A DNA stretch of 14,196 nt from Candidatus Krumholzibacteriia bacterium (GTDB lineage: Bacteria > Krumholzibacteriota > Krumholzibacteriia > LZORAL124-64-63): assembly GCA_014859985.1 (NCBI GenBank), contig JACZKN010000459.1:1-14196 (forward strand), in the 5' to 3' direction. A program made the position numbers and the translations under genes. Shown here in pieces: positions 6,340 to 13,363 of this stretch. The first letter of the stretch is position 1; every line of letters starts with the position of its first letter. Under the pieces are notes generated by a model. That model did not search any database, had not been told where the DNA came from, and saw nothing but the letters and a program-made list of their open reading frames with translations.

Positions 6340-7581
6340 CTACAGGGACCAGGCCAGCTGCCAGCGCAGGAAATGGACGGTGTCGACCAGCGGCGGCAGC
6401 CCGTTGGACCCGTCGTGGAACGCCCCGGGCACCAGCATTTCCCACAGCAGGTGCCCGTCGACGCCCGACCCCAACCGCACCGTCAGTTCGGCCTGGGTGA
6501 GCAGGCCGCGCGGCTTCCAGGACGGCTGGGGCGCCAGCAGCCAGGTGGCACCCAGGCGCCCGTCGGCGCGGCCGCCCAGCGGCCGGGTCAGTTGCAGCCG
6601 CGGCGCGGCCACGTTCTCCCAGGCGGCCACCGCCACCCGGCCCGGGGTGCTCTCGCCGATCAGGGTGTAGATGTAGAGCTCGCTCCACTTGGGCCAGCGG
6701 CCCCAGGGGGCGCGGAAGGCGCGCCAGCCGCCGTCGCCCCGGCCGGAGTAGTAGAAGCCGCCCAGCTCCAGGCGCGAGCGGCCCAGGAAGGCGTCGCGCG
6801 CGAAGGCCTGCAGGGCCAGGGCGGTGCCCGCGTCGTCGTCGCGGCCCTCGCCCCGGTCTTCGCGCAGGTGCTGCACGGCGACCTCGGCTGCCCAGTCGCC
6901 CGTCCTGCCCAATTCGCCCGTGGCGCGCAGGTCCACCGTCAGGGTCAGCAGGTCGGCCAGGACGCCGTCCGGATCGCTCTCGTCCTTGGCGATCAGCGCC
7001 CAGGCCAGGCGGCCCTGGGCCCGGCGCAGGTACAGGCCCGTCTCGTCCATGTCCGCCAAGGGGCGCTCGTCGTCCCCGGCCAGCACGTGGTGGTCGCGCT
7101 TGAGGTTGCGGATGAAGGCGAGGTCCGTCCCGCCGTCCTGATCGGACAGCTGCAGGCGCACCGCGTCCTGGAAGAGGGTGCGGCTGCCGTCCAGGGGGCT
7201 GCGCTCGAGCATCAGGAAGCCGCCGGGCCAGACGATGTCCTGGCGGCCGACAGTCAGGCGGTCGTCCTGGCCGAAGGTCCAAGTCCAGGCCGCGCGGTCC
7301 ACCAGCAGCTCGTCCCAGGCGAATTCCAGGTCGTCCGGGTGCAGGTGATGCCGGTGCTCGTTGGCCAGGCGCAGTTCCAGGGCGTGGGCCCCGGCGCTCA
7401 GCCGGCCGCCGGCCCGGGCGCGCACGCGGATCCAGTCGCGGTCCGGGTCCGGGGCGAAGTGGTAGACCCCGTCCAGGACCTCCTGGCGCACCCGCAGGTC
7501 GGCCAGGGCGGCGACGGAGGCGCCGCGGGCGGGTGCCGAGGCGAGCAGGCAGACGAGGACCGTGACGACGGCGGTGCGCAA
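6340..7581 (-). CDS. Outer-membrane beta-barrel protein, alginate-export-like
   Basis: This predicted secreted protein of 413 residues has a signal peptide (R-T-A-V-V-T-V-L-V-C-L-L-A-S-A-P-A-R-G). Alternating-residue amphipathic strands typical of a barrel follow to the end (…F-L-R-W-Q-L-A-W-S-L). A segment near residues 110-145 (V-G-R-Q-D-I-V-W-P-G-G-F then S-P-L-D-G-S-R-T-L-F-Q-D-A-V-R-L) resembles the alginate-export porin family (PF13372-like). The substrate is unknown. I chose the TTG at 7581: it gives a clean signal peptide and has GGGAG about 4 bases upstream. An in-frame GTG at 7614 would add 11 residues and lacks a ribosome site. It is first in a three-gene operon with the small protein and symporter, suggesting an outer-membrane entry route for the symporter's substrate, though this is inference. 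Confidence 0.72.
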   Translation of the reverse strand: MRTAVVTVLVCLLASAPARGASVAALADLRVRQEVLDGVYHFAPDPDRDWIRVRARAGGRLSAGAHALELRLANEHRHHLHPDDLEFAWDELLVDRAAWTWTFGQDDRLTVGRQDIVWPGGFLMLERSPLDGSRTLFQDAVRLQLSDQDGGTDLAFIRNLKRDHHVLAGDDERPLADMDETGLYLRRAQGRLAWALIAKDESDPDGVLADLLTLTVDLRATGELGRTGDWAAEVAVQHLREDRGEGRDDDAGTALALQAFARDAFLGRSRLELGGFYYSGRGDGGWRAFRAPWGRWPKWSELYIYTLIGESTPGRVAVAAWENVAAPRLQLTRPLGGRADGRLGATWLLAPQPSWKPRGLLTQAELTVRLGSGVDGHLLWEMLVPGAFHDGSNGLPPLVDTVHFLRWQLAWSL

Positions 7582-7653
7582 GACGCTCCCTTCGCTCGCC
7601 CAAGGATGGCCCACGGCCGCGCCGCAGGCAAGGAATCGAACAGGGGAAATCAG

Positions 7654-7677
7654 CGCCGGACCGCGCCCGGTCCGGCG
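7654..7677 (-). terminator. Hairpin after the cytochrome gene
   Basis: A perfect 9-bp stem (CGCCGGACC with GGTCCGGCG) with a 6-base loop begins 7 bases after the cytochrome c stop. In the direction of transcription it is followed by CTGATTTCCCC, a weak T-bearing tail. It is a likely end of the long upstream gene run, before the barrel/symporter operon. Confidence 0.6.
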
Positions 7678-7684
7678 GCAACCG

Positions 7685-8143
7685 TCAGTCCAGGTCCAGG
7701 GCCGGCTTGAGCCGACCCCGGTGGCAGGTCGTGCAGTTGACCCGGGCCTTGCGGTCCAGGCCCTCGATCTTGCGCAGCTGGTCCTGGTTGATGCTGTAGA
7801 CCATGGCCCACATGGCGCGGGCGACGCCGAACTTGTGCTTGGCGTCCCGCGCCCAGTCCTGCGGGTCGTGGCAGTGGACGCAGTCCACGCCGAGGGAGCG
7901 CGAGAAGGCCTCGTCCATGATGCGCAGGTACCGCTCCGCCGGCGAGGTGGGGGCGATGGTCACGCCCGTGAACGCCTGGTTCGCCGCCAGGAGGCGCCGC
8001 TCCCCCAGCCGCTCCAGGATGACCGCGATCTGCCGGGCCGCGGCGTCCTGGTCGTAGGGCACCGGCGCCGGCGCGGGGGCCGCCCCCGTCAGCAGGGGCA
8101 GCAGGAGCAGCAGCAGCAGGGGCCGCGGGGCCGTGGCGCGCAT
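7685..8143 (-). CDS. Periplasmic dihaem c-type cytochrome, reaction-centre cytochrome subunit family
   Basis: This 152-residue exported protein has a leucine-rich signal peptide (about 1-22). Two haem sites are visible: C-V-H-C-H at 88-92 and C-T-T-C-H at 137-141. Each is preceded by a helix carrying a methionine suitable as axial ligand (Met76; Met111 or Met114), the helix-then-CxxCH layout of the photosynthetic reaction-centre cytochrome subunit family (PF02276-like). Members with two haems occur widely in non-phototrophs, and no photosystem gene is present here, so a general periplasmic electron-carrier role is more likely than photosynthesis. The ATG at 8143 has GGAAGGA about 8 bases upstream. 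It follows the DsbD-N-like gene by 66 bases on the same strand. Confidence 0.88.
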   Translation of the reverse strand: MRATAPRPLLLLLLLPLLTGAAPAPAPVPYDQDAAARQIAVILERLGERRLLAANQAFTGVTIAPTSPAERYLRIMDEAFSRSLGVDCVHCHDPQDWARDAKHKFGVARAMWAMVYSINQDQLRKIEGLDRKARVNCTTCHRGRLKPALDLD

Positions 8144-8209
8144 CGTCGGTGTCCTTCCGGCCGTCCCGTCGCCCGCCCGTCACCGGGGCGGCGCCCGGGG
8201 AGCGGGCTG

Positions 8210-8683
8210 CTACTTGACCTTGAGGGTGAAGACCACCGGCAGGTAGGCCGGGGCCAGGCAGACCTTGTCGTCGCAGGCCTGGACCGTGAGCTTCAGCTCC
8301 AGGGGCTGCTCGCCCTGCATGCCGGCCGGGACCAGGGCCGTGGCCTTGATCAGGTTCGTGCCCTCGAGCATGCGCACCTTCTCCCCGAAGAACACGCCCT
8401 CGTGGCCCGCGGGGTAGACGGCGGCGAACTCCTTCAGGGGGAAGTCCTCGTCCGGCACCAGCTCGACCCCGATGAAGGTGGTGTCGCCGTGGGCGTAGAG
8501 GTGCCAGGAAGGCGCGATCTCCACCTGCACGGCCAGGTCCACCCGCGCGCCCGCGGCGGCGGCGACCACGGCCTTGGCGGGGGCGGCCTTGACCACGTCG
8601 GCCGAGCCGCGCGGCGCCGCCAGGGCGGGCACGCTCGCGCCGGCCAAGGCGCAGATCAGGGCGATGACGGCGGTCTTGTTCAC
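8210..8683 (-). CDS. Periplasmic DsbD N-terminal-domain-like protein
   Basis: This 157-residue exported protein has a signal peptide about 1-23 (ending L-A-A) and an immunoglobulin-like beta domain matching the DsbD N-terminal/'DsbC corrector' family (PF11412-like). It shows I-A-P-S-W-H-L-Y-A at about 56-64 and a cysteine pair in Q-A-C-D-D-K-V-C-L-A-P (Cys137, Cys142). In full DsbD this domain passes electrons to periplasmic thiol proteins. Here the membrane and thioredoxin domains are absent, so its reductant must be encoded elsewhere. The GTG at 8683 was chosen for GGAGG six bases upstream and the signal peptide. Its place 66 bases before a c-type cytochrome suggests help in keeping apocytochrome or other periplasmic cysteines reduced, which is inference. 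Confidence 0.85.
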   Translation of the reverse strand: MNKTAVIALICALAGASVPALAAPRGSADVVKAAPAKAVVAAAAGARVDLAVQVEIAPSWHLYAHGDTTFIGVELVPDEDFPLKEFAAVYPAGHEGVFFGEKVRMLEGTNLIKATALVPAGMQGEQPLELKLTVQACDDKVCLAPAYLPVVFTLKVK

Positions 8684-8709
8684 GGCGGTCCTCCGGTAGA
8701 ATGGGGGGT

Positions 8710-10368
8710 TCAACGGCCCCGTTGGTCCCGTTCGGCCAGGATGCGCCCGGCCGCCCGGTCGATCACCTGCACGAGGCGCTCGATGTCGCTCTGCTCCATG
8801 CTGCGGTTCTCCACGTTCACCCGCAGGGCCACGCGGCCCCCGAGCACCGTGTAGCTGAACCAGGCGTCGCCCTCGTGCTCGACCCGCGCCTGCAGCTCGC
8901 GGTTCAGCTCGTCGTTGGTCTCGTCGTCCCAGCGCAGCCGGCCCGCCCGGTCCCGCGGCTCCCAGCGGAAGTTGCAGACCCCCAGGGTGTTGGGCCCCAG
9001 GATGCGGTAGTCCGGGTGCCGGCGCATGCGCGCAGCCATGATCCGGGCCAACTCGATGTCCTTCTCCACCCAGGCGGCGTACTGGCGGCGCCCCACCAGG
9101 CGGAAGGCCAGCCACACCTTCAGGGCGCTCAGGCGCCGGCTGCCCTGGATCCCGTACTGGAAGAAGTTGACCTTGTCGCCGCGGTGGAAGCCCCGGTGGT
9201 CCGGCAGCACCCGCCGGCCGTGGCCGTTGTCCTCGACCGCCTGGCCCTCGGCCAGGGCCTTCTCCATGTAGTACTCCGGGTGCACCAGGAAGCTCTTGCG
9301 CAGGAAGTCGCCGTCCCGCACCAGGATGCCGCCCGCGGCAAACGGCATGTAGAACCACTTGTGGGGATCCACGGTGATGGAATCCGCCTGGTCGATGCCC
9401 CGCAGCATGGTGCCGTACATCTGCGAGAGCACCACGGCGCCGCCGTAGGCGGCGTCGACGTGGAACCAACAGTCGTAGCGCCGGGCGAGTTCCGCCAGCT
9501 TGTCCAGCTTGTCGATGCTGCCGGTGTTGGTGGTGCCGGCGATGCCGATGATGCAGCAGGGCTTCAGGCCCGCGGCCAGGTCGGCACCGATCGCCTGCTC
9601 GAGGGCGCCGAGGTCGATGCGGTAGAGCTCGTCCTGGGGCAGCTTGCGCAGCTGGCTGCGCCCGATGCCCAGCAGGTCCACGGCCTTGTCGAAGCTGTAG
9701 TGGCCCTGGCCCGAGACGTAGAACGTGAGCCTGGCCATGTCCGGCCCCGGCGGCTCGAGGTGGTCCACCTGGGAGAGGTTGCGGCCCAGGGCGCGGTTGA
9801 TGGCCAGCTTCAGCCCGGTGATGTTGGCGATGGAGCCGCCGGCGGTGAAGCTGCCGAAGCTGTTCTCCGGCAGCCCGAACAGGTCGCACAGCCAGCGGAT
9901 GACCCGTTTCTCGATGGCGGTGCCCGAGGGCGCGTGGCGCCAGGAGGCCACGTTCTGGTTCATGGCCGCGGCCAGGGCCTCGGCGAAGATGGCCACCGGC
10001 AGGGGCGCCGGGTTCATCATGCCGAAGTAGCGGCGGCTGCCGATGGCCATGGTGTTGGGGAAGACCCGCGTGCGGCAGTCCTGCACCAGCTCGGCGAACG
10101 GCACGCCCTCCTCGGGCAGGGGCTCGGTGAACATCTCGTCCAGCCCCGTCGGCGACAGCGGCCCGTAGACCCGGCGGCCCTCCAGCCCCTTGAGGTACTC
10201 CACCACCAGGTCCACCATGGCGTAGCCCATCTCGCGCAGCGAGGCCTCGTCCTGGGCGTTCTCGACGACCGGCCGCTCCAGCGGCGGCGCGGGCGCGTCG
10301 TCGGCCGGGCCCGGGCCGAAGCCCCGCGCCGGGCGCACCGCATCCTTTTCGGAACGGGGCTTGGTCAC
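8710..10368 (-). CDS. Group II PLP-dependent amino-acid decarboxylase
   Basis: This cytoplasmic fold-type I enzyme of 552 residues belongs to the aromatic-L-amino-acid/glutamate/diaminobutyrate decarboxylase family and should release CO2 from an amino acid to give the amine. PLP Lys337 is in D-P-H-K-W. His223 (G-H-Y-S-F-D-K) is the ring-stacking histidine. Asp305 (H-V-D-A-A-Y-G-G) contacts the pyridine nitrogen, and T-A-G-G-S (175-179) holds the phosphate. A 40-residue Pro/Ala/charged N-terminal extension precedes the conserved part. The GTG at 10368 overlaps the HAD stop (GTGA) and has AAGGAG eight bases upstream, so the two are translationally coupled. Downstream is the DsbD-N-like gene, 26 bases on. 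Substrate cannot be fixed from sequence. Confidence 0.93.
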   Translation of the reverse strand: MTKPRSEKDAVRPARGFGPGPADDAPAPPLERPVVENAQDEASLREMGYAMVDLVVEYLKGLEGRRVYGPLSPTGLDEMFTEPLPEEGVPFAELVQDCRTRVFPNTMAIGSRRYFGMMNPAPLPVAIFAEALAAAMNQNVASWRHAPSGTAIEKRVIRWLCDLFGLPENSFGSFTAGGSIANITGLKLAINRALGRNLSQVDHLEPPGPDMARLTFYVSGQGHYSFDKAVDLLGIGRSQLRKLPQDELYRIDLGALEQAIGADLAAGLKPCCIIGIAGTTNTGSIDKLDKLAELARRYDCWFHVDAAYGGAVVLSQMYGTMLRGIDQADSITVDPHKWFYMPFAAGGILVRDGDFLRKSFLVHPEYYMEKALAEGQAVEDNGHGRRVLPDHRGFHRGDKVNFFQYGIQGSRRLSALKVWLAFRLVGRRQYAAWVEKDIELARIMAARMRRHPDYRILGPNTLGVCNFRWEPRDRAGRLRWDDETNDELNRELQARVEHEGDAWFSYTVLGGRVALRVNVENRSMEQSDIERLVQVIDRAAGRILAERDQRGR

Positions 10369-11285
10369 AGCTTCGGCTCCTTGGGGGGCTGCCGGGGCGA
10401 AGACGGCGGGAAGGTGCCGGCGGCGATGGCCTCGAGCACCACGGCGGCGCCGCCCTGGGCGACGTCGCCCGCCAGGTGATCGGCCGCGGCCCTCACGTCG
10501 TCGGGGCTGTTGCCCATGGCGACGCTGGTGCCGCAGGCCGCGAACATGTCCAGGTCGTTGTAGTTGTCGCCGATGGCGACGGCCCGCGACAGCGGGATGC
10601 CGAGGTCGGCGGCCACCAGCGCCAGCGCCGCGCCCTTGCCCGTGTCGCGGTGGAAGGCCTCGGCCCACCAGAAGGCGCCCTCGCCCAGCAGCGAGCGCGT
10701 GTTGACCACGCGCACCGCCCCGCCCAGCACCTTGTGCACGGCGGCGGTCAGCAGCTGCACCGGCTCGCGCCGGTCGATGGTGCCCACCTCCAGCGCCCGG
10801 GTCCAGGGCCTCGCCAGCAGGTCGTCCACCGCCTCCAGGCGCCCGACGCCGCGCCGCCGCATGGCCAGGTAGCGGCCCAGCACGTCGTTGACCGGCCGCG
10901 ATTCGTGGTGCAGCACGCCGCCGTCGCTGTCCAGGCCGTAGACCATGGGCACGGTGCCGTGCTCCCGGAAAAGCGCCACCAGGCGGTGCACCACCGGGCC
11001 CTCCAGGACGCTGCAGGCCAGCTCGCGGCGGGGCGCGCCCGCGTGCACCACGGCCCCGTTCAAGAGGACCAGGGGCAGATCGTCCGGGAACCAGCCGGAA
11101 CCCTCCAGCAGATGGATCAGCGAAGGGAGGTTGCGGCCCGTGCAGAGGGCGACGGTGTGGCCGGCGGCGCGCACCGCCTCCAGGGCGGCGATCTCCCGCC
11201 CGCCGAGCACGTCGTCGAACTCGGTGTTCAGCAGGGTGCCGTCCACGTCGACGGCCACCAGCAGCCTTCCGTTGCCCGTGCTCAT
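10365..11285 (-). CDS. Cof-type HAD-IIB phosphatase
   Basis: This is a cytosolic HAD-superfamily hydrolase of 306 residues acting on phosphorylated metabolites; members often hydrolyse sugar phosphates or FMN. Motif I is D-V-D-G-T-L-L with nucleophile Asp13 and acid/base Asp15. Motif II is Thr49 (C-T-G-R-N), motif III Lys217 (T-G-K-G), and motif IV G-D-N-Y-N-D (Asp240, Asp244). The C2B-type cap lies between motifs II and III. The last 20 residues are Pro/Ser-rich and low in complexity. The ATG at 11285 has GAGG five bases upstream, inside the end of the acylphosphatase gene. It is coupled to the decarboxylase by a GTGA overlap. Substrate is unknown. Confidence 0.92.
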   Translation of the reverse strand: MSTGNGRLLVAVDVDGTLLNTEFDDVLGGREIAALEAVRAAGHTVALCTGRNLPSLIHLLEGSGWFPDDLPLVLLNGAVVHAGAPRRELACSVLEGPVVHRLVALFREHGTVPMVYGLDSDGGVLHHESRPVNDVLGRYLAMRRRGVGRLEAVDDLLARPWTRALEVGTIDRREPVQLLTAAVHKVLGGAVRVVNTRSLLGEGAFWWAEAFHRDTGKGAALALVAADLGIPLSRAVAIGDNYNDLDMFAACGTSVAMGNSPDDVRAAADHLAGDVAQGGAAVVLEAIAAGTFPPSSPRQPPKEPKL

Positions 11286-11295
11286 GCCCACCTCT

Positions 11296-11568
11296 TCATC
11301 CGTCGCTGCCGAATTCCCCGAACGTCCCCGTAGCCTCGCCCCAGGTGAGTTCGCGCCGGTCCACCCGGGCCCGGTCCGGACCCCGCAGCGCCCAGGCGGC
11401 CAGGGCCTCCAGGGCCTCGCGCGGCCCTTCGGCCACGATGCGCACCGAGCCGTCGGGCCGGTTGCGCACCCGGCCCACCAGACCCAGCTGCCGGGCGCGT
11501 GCGCAGGTGTGCCAGCGGAACGCGACCCCCTGCACCCTGCCCCATACCGTGATCTCCAGCCTCTGCAC
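11296..11568 (-). CDS. acyP: Acylphosphatase
   Basis: This 90-residue enzyme hydrolyses the carboxyl-phosphate bond of acyl phosphates. The signature G-R-V-Q-G-V-A-F-R (10-18) supplies the phosphate-binding cradle and catalytic Arg18. V-R-N-R-P-D-G (34-40) supplies catalytic Asn36. The usual second Gly of G-V-G-F-R is Ala17 here, a small change. Length is normal for the family. The start is GTG 11568 behind GGAGGAG. It lies 10 bases before the HAD phosphatase and 31 bases after the lipoprotein gene, so all three are probably on one transcript. Confidence 0.95.
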   Translation of the reverse strand: MQRLEITVWGRVQGVAFRWHTCARARQLGLVGRVRNRPDGSVRIVAEGPREALEALAAWALRGPDRARVDRRELTWGEATGTFGEFGSDG

Positions 11569-11599
11569 GGCTCCTCCCCGGCCGCCGGCGGGGCTGCGC

Positions 11600-12610
11600 C
11601 TAGCGGATGGCGAACGAGTTGCTGACGCCTCGGCAGTAGGTGTCGTCCGGGTCGAAGATCACGATCCGGTAGCGGTCGTCGGCACCCGGGTAGTCGAAGT
11701 CCGTCACCGTCCAGGTGTGCTGGCCCGACGCAGCCGGCACGTCGTCGGCGATGTAGCCCCCCGGCACCAGGGTGGCCCCGGCGTAGAGCCGGATGCTCAG
11801 GCCGGCGGAGGTGTTGACCGGGAAGAAGCTGATGACCAGCTGCTGGCCGATGGTCAGCTCGTCCGGCGGCGCCGTGATGTCGATGTAGCAGATGTCCGGG
11901 TCGGTCAGGCGGAAGGGCCCGACCTGGTCCTCGCAGCCCGTGACCTGGTTGTCGGCCACGCGCAGGTAGTAGTCGGAGGCCGTGCCCTGGTTGAAGGAGT
12001 CGACGTCCTGCCAGAGGTGGCTGCCGTCGTCGGCGATGCCGGCGGCGATGACGCCCACGAGCTCCTTCAACTCCAGGGGACCCTTCCACAGCTCGATGTC
12101 CACCGTTCCGCCGGTGTTCTCGCTGTCCCAGGTGACCAGGTACTCCTGGCCCGCGACCAGGGCCGAGTCCGGAGCCACGGTCAGGGCGATCGCGCAGCCC
12201 ACCGTGTTGACCAGGGCGATGGGCACCGAGTCGGTGCAGCCGGCATCGCTGGTCGAGGTCAACCGCAGGGCGAAGTCGTCGCCGGAGGTGGCGCCGCGGG
12301 TATCGGCGGGCCAGGGGTAGTAGCCGTCGTTGGGGGTGCCGGCGTCCAGGGTGTCAACGACCGCCCCGGCCTTCAGCAGCTCGATCCGGACCGAACCGCC
12401 CCCGGAGGCGTGCCAGCGCAGGTTCACGACCTCCTGGGAGTAGAAGAGGGTCCCCGGCCCGGGGGTGTAGATGTCGATCCCGCAGGGGTCCGGCTGCGGG
12501 TCGGTGCCGTCGTCGCTGCCGCAGCCCAAGGGCGACAGGACGAACAGGGGCGACAGGACGAGCAGCGGCAGCAGGAAAGCGGCCAGCGGTGCGTACGGCG
12601 GTCGGCGCAT
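11600..12610 (-). CDS. Lipoprotein with three Kre9/Knh1-like Ig-type domains
   Basis: This 336-residue protein has a lipoprotein signal peptide ending L-S-P-L-G-C (Cys30 would be lipidated) and a short Asp/Pro linker. Three related domains follow (about 42-134, 138-236, 240-336). Each shows an I-x-I strand, an I/L-x-W or I-S-F strand, V/L-x-I-x-L, D-G or G-Q-H before a Trp, and a closing Y-x-L/I-R or L-R-L strand. This pattern resembles the serine/threonine-rich 'Kre9/KNH' domain family (PF10342). Each domain has one Cys at its start and one near its end (43/125, 139/226, 241/326), suggesting one disulfide per domain. It is a surface or periplasmic adhesion or structural module of unknown partner. 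The ATG at 12610 has GAGGA nine bases upstream. Confidence 0.78.
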   Translation of the reverse strand: MRRPPYAPLAAFLLPLLVLSPLFVLSPLGCGSDDGTDPQPDPCGIDIYTPGPGTLFYSQEVVNLRWHASGGGSVRIELLKAGAVVDTLDAGTPNDGYYPWPADTRGATSGDDFALRLTSTSDAGCTDSVPIALVNTVGCAIALTVAPDSALVAGQEYLVTWDSENTGGTVDIELWKGPLELKELVGVIAAGIADDGSHLWQDVDSFNQGTASDYYLRVADNQVTGCEDQVGPFRLTDPDICYIDITAPPDELTIGQQLVISFFPVNTSAGLSIRLYAGATLVPGGYIADDVPAASGQHTWTVTDFDYPGADDRYRIVIFDPDDTYCRGVSNSFAIR

Positions 12611-12649
12611 GGCGTTCGGTCCTCGGCTGGGGGGACGGGCCCCGTTGGA

Positions 12650-12684
12650 TTGCCCCGTGCCAATATACAGAACCTGCGGGGCAA
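12650..12684 (-). promoter_or_regulatory. Possible promoter flanked by an inverted repeat, upstream of the lipoprotein gene
   Basis: On the minus strand TATATT (12667-12662) is a 5 of 6 match to the -10 box, 51 bases before the lipoprotein ATG. It is enclosed by an 8-bp inverted repeat (TTGCCCCG at 12650-12657 and CGGGGCAA at 12677-12684). No good -35 box is seen. The repeat could be an operator or simply the terminator hairpin of pdxT. Confidence 0.3.
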
Positions 12685-12702
12685 CCGGTACCTCGAACCC
12701 GG

Positions 12703-13302
12703 TCAGCGGACCAGGTCCAGGAAGGCCCGGTGGATCCGCAGGTCGGCCGTCAGTTCGGGGTGGAACGTCAGCCCCAGCAGCCGGCCCTGGCGCACGGCCA
12801 CCGCCTCGCCGGCGTGGCTGATCACCACCTCGGCGTCGCGGCCGATGGCGGTGATCCGCGGCGCCCGGATGAAGACCGCCGCGAAGGGGTCGGCCGAGCC
12901 GTCGAGGGCGCCGAGGCCCACCGGCGCGGTGAACGAGTCGATCTGCCGGCCGTAGGCGTTGCGCCGGACGGTGCAGTCCAGCAGGCCCAGGGGCTCGACC
13001 CCGAAGTCCCCGCGCCGCTCCCCCTCCAGCCGGCCGGCCAGCATGATCAGGCCGGCGCAGGTGCCCATGACCGGCCGTTCGGCGGCGAAGGCGCGCAGGG
13101 GCTCCCGCAGGCCCCCGCGGTCGATCAGCCGGGTCAGGGTCGTGGACTCGCCGCCGGGGATGACCAGGCAGGACACCTCGTCCAGTTCGGCCGGCCGCCG
13201 CACGTCCCGGGTGACGCGGCCCAGGGCCGCGAAGGCCTGGCGGTGCTTCCCGTAGTCGCCCTGCAGGGTCAAGAGGCCCACCGGCCGGGTGCTCGCGGTC
13301 AT
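12703..13302 (-). CDS. pdxT: PLP synthase glutaminase subunit PdxT
   Basis: PdxT hydrolyses glutamine and channels ammonia to PdxS for deoxyxylulose-5-phosphate-independent PLP synthesis. The 199-residue class I amidotransferase shows L-Q-G-D-Y near the N-terminus, P-G-G-E-S-T-T (49-55), nucleophile Cys82 in G-T-C-A-G, and His181/Glu183 in F-H-P-E. The catalytic Cys-His-Glu triad is therefore complete and the length is normal. The ATG at 13302 has GGAG five bases upstream. It follows pdxS by 61 bases, the standard pdxS-pdxT order. Confidence 0.97.
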   Translation of the reverse strand: MTASTRPVGLLTLQGDYGKHRQAFAALGRVTRDVRRPAELDEVSCLVIPGGESTTLTRLIDRGGLREPLRAFAAERPVMGTCAGLIMLAGRLEGERRGDFGVEPLGLLDCTVRRNAYGRQIDSFTAPVGLGALDGSADPFAAVFIRAPRITAIGRDAEVVISHAGEAVAVRQGRLLGLTFHPELTADLRIHRAFLDLVR

Positions 13303-13318
13303 CGGCGCTCCACGCGAC

Positions 13319-13344
13319 GGCCCGGACGGCGCACCGCCCGGGCC
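13319..13344 (-). other. Hairpin between pdxS and pdxT
   Basis: GGCCCGG (13319-13325) and CCGGGCC (13338-13344) can pair across a 12-base loop that has inner GGC/GCC pairing. It lies between the pdxS stop and the pdxT ribosome site. It could tune relative expression or protect the pdxS message; nothing here proves a role. Confidence 0.3.
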
Positions 13345-13363
13345 GGAGGTCCGTGCGGGACGG

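Noticed and set aside
4705..7710. Very long open frames on both strands across the symporter and barrel genes
   Set aside because: Both are Pro/Gly/Arg/Gln-rich shadows that run through gene boundaries; the real frames show clear family motifs and ribosome sites.
8701..10479. Plus-strand open frame of about 590 codons opposite the decarboxylase
   Set aside because: There are no motifs and the composition is that of an antisense shadow; the minus-strand decarboxylase explains the DNA fully.
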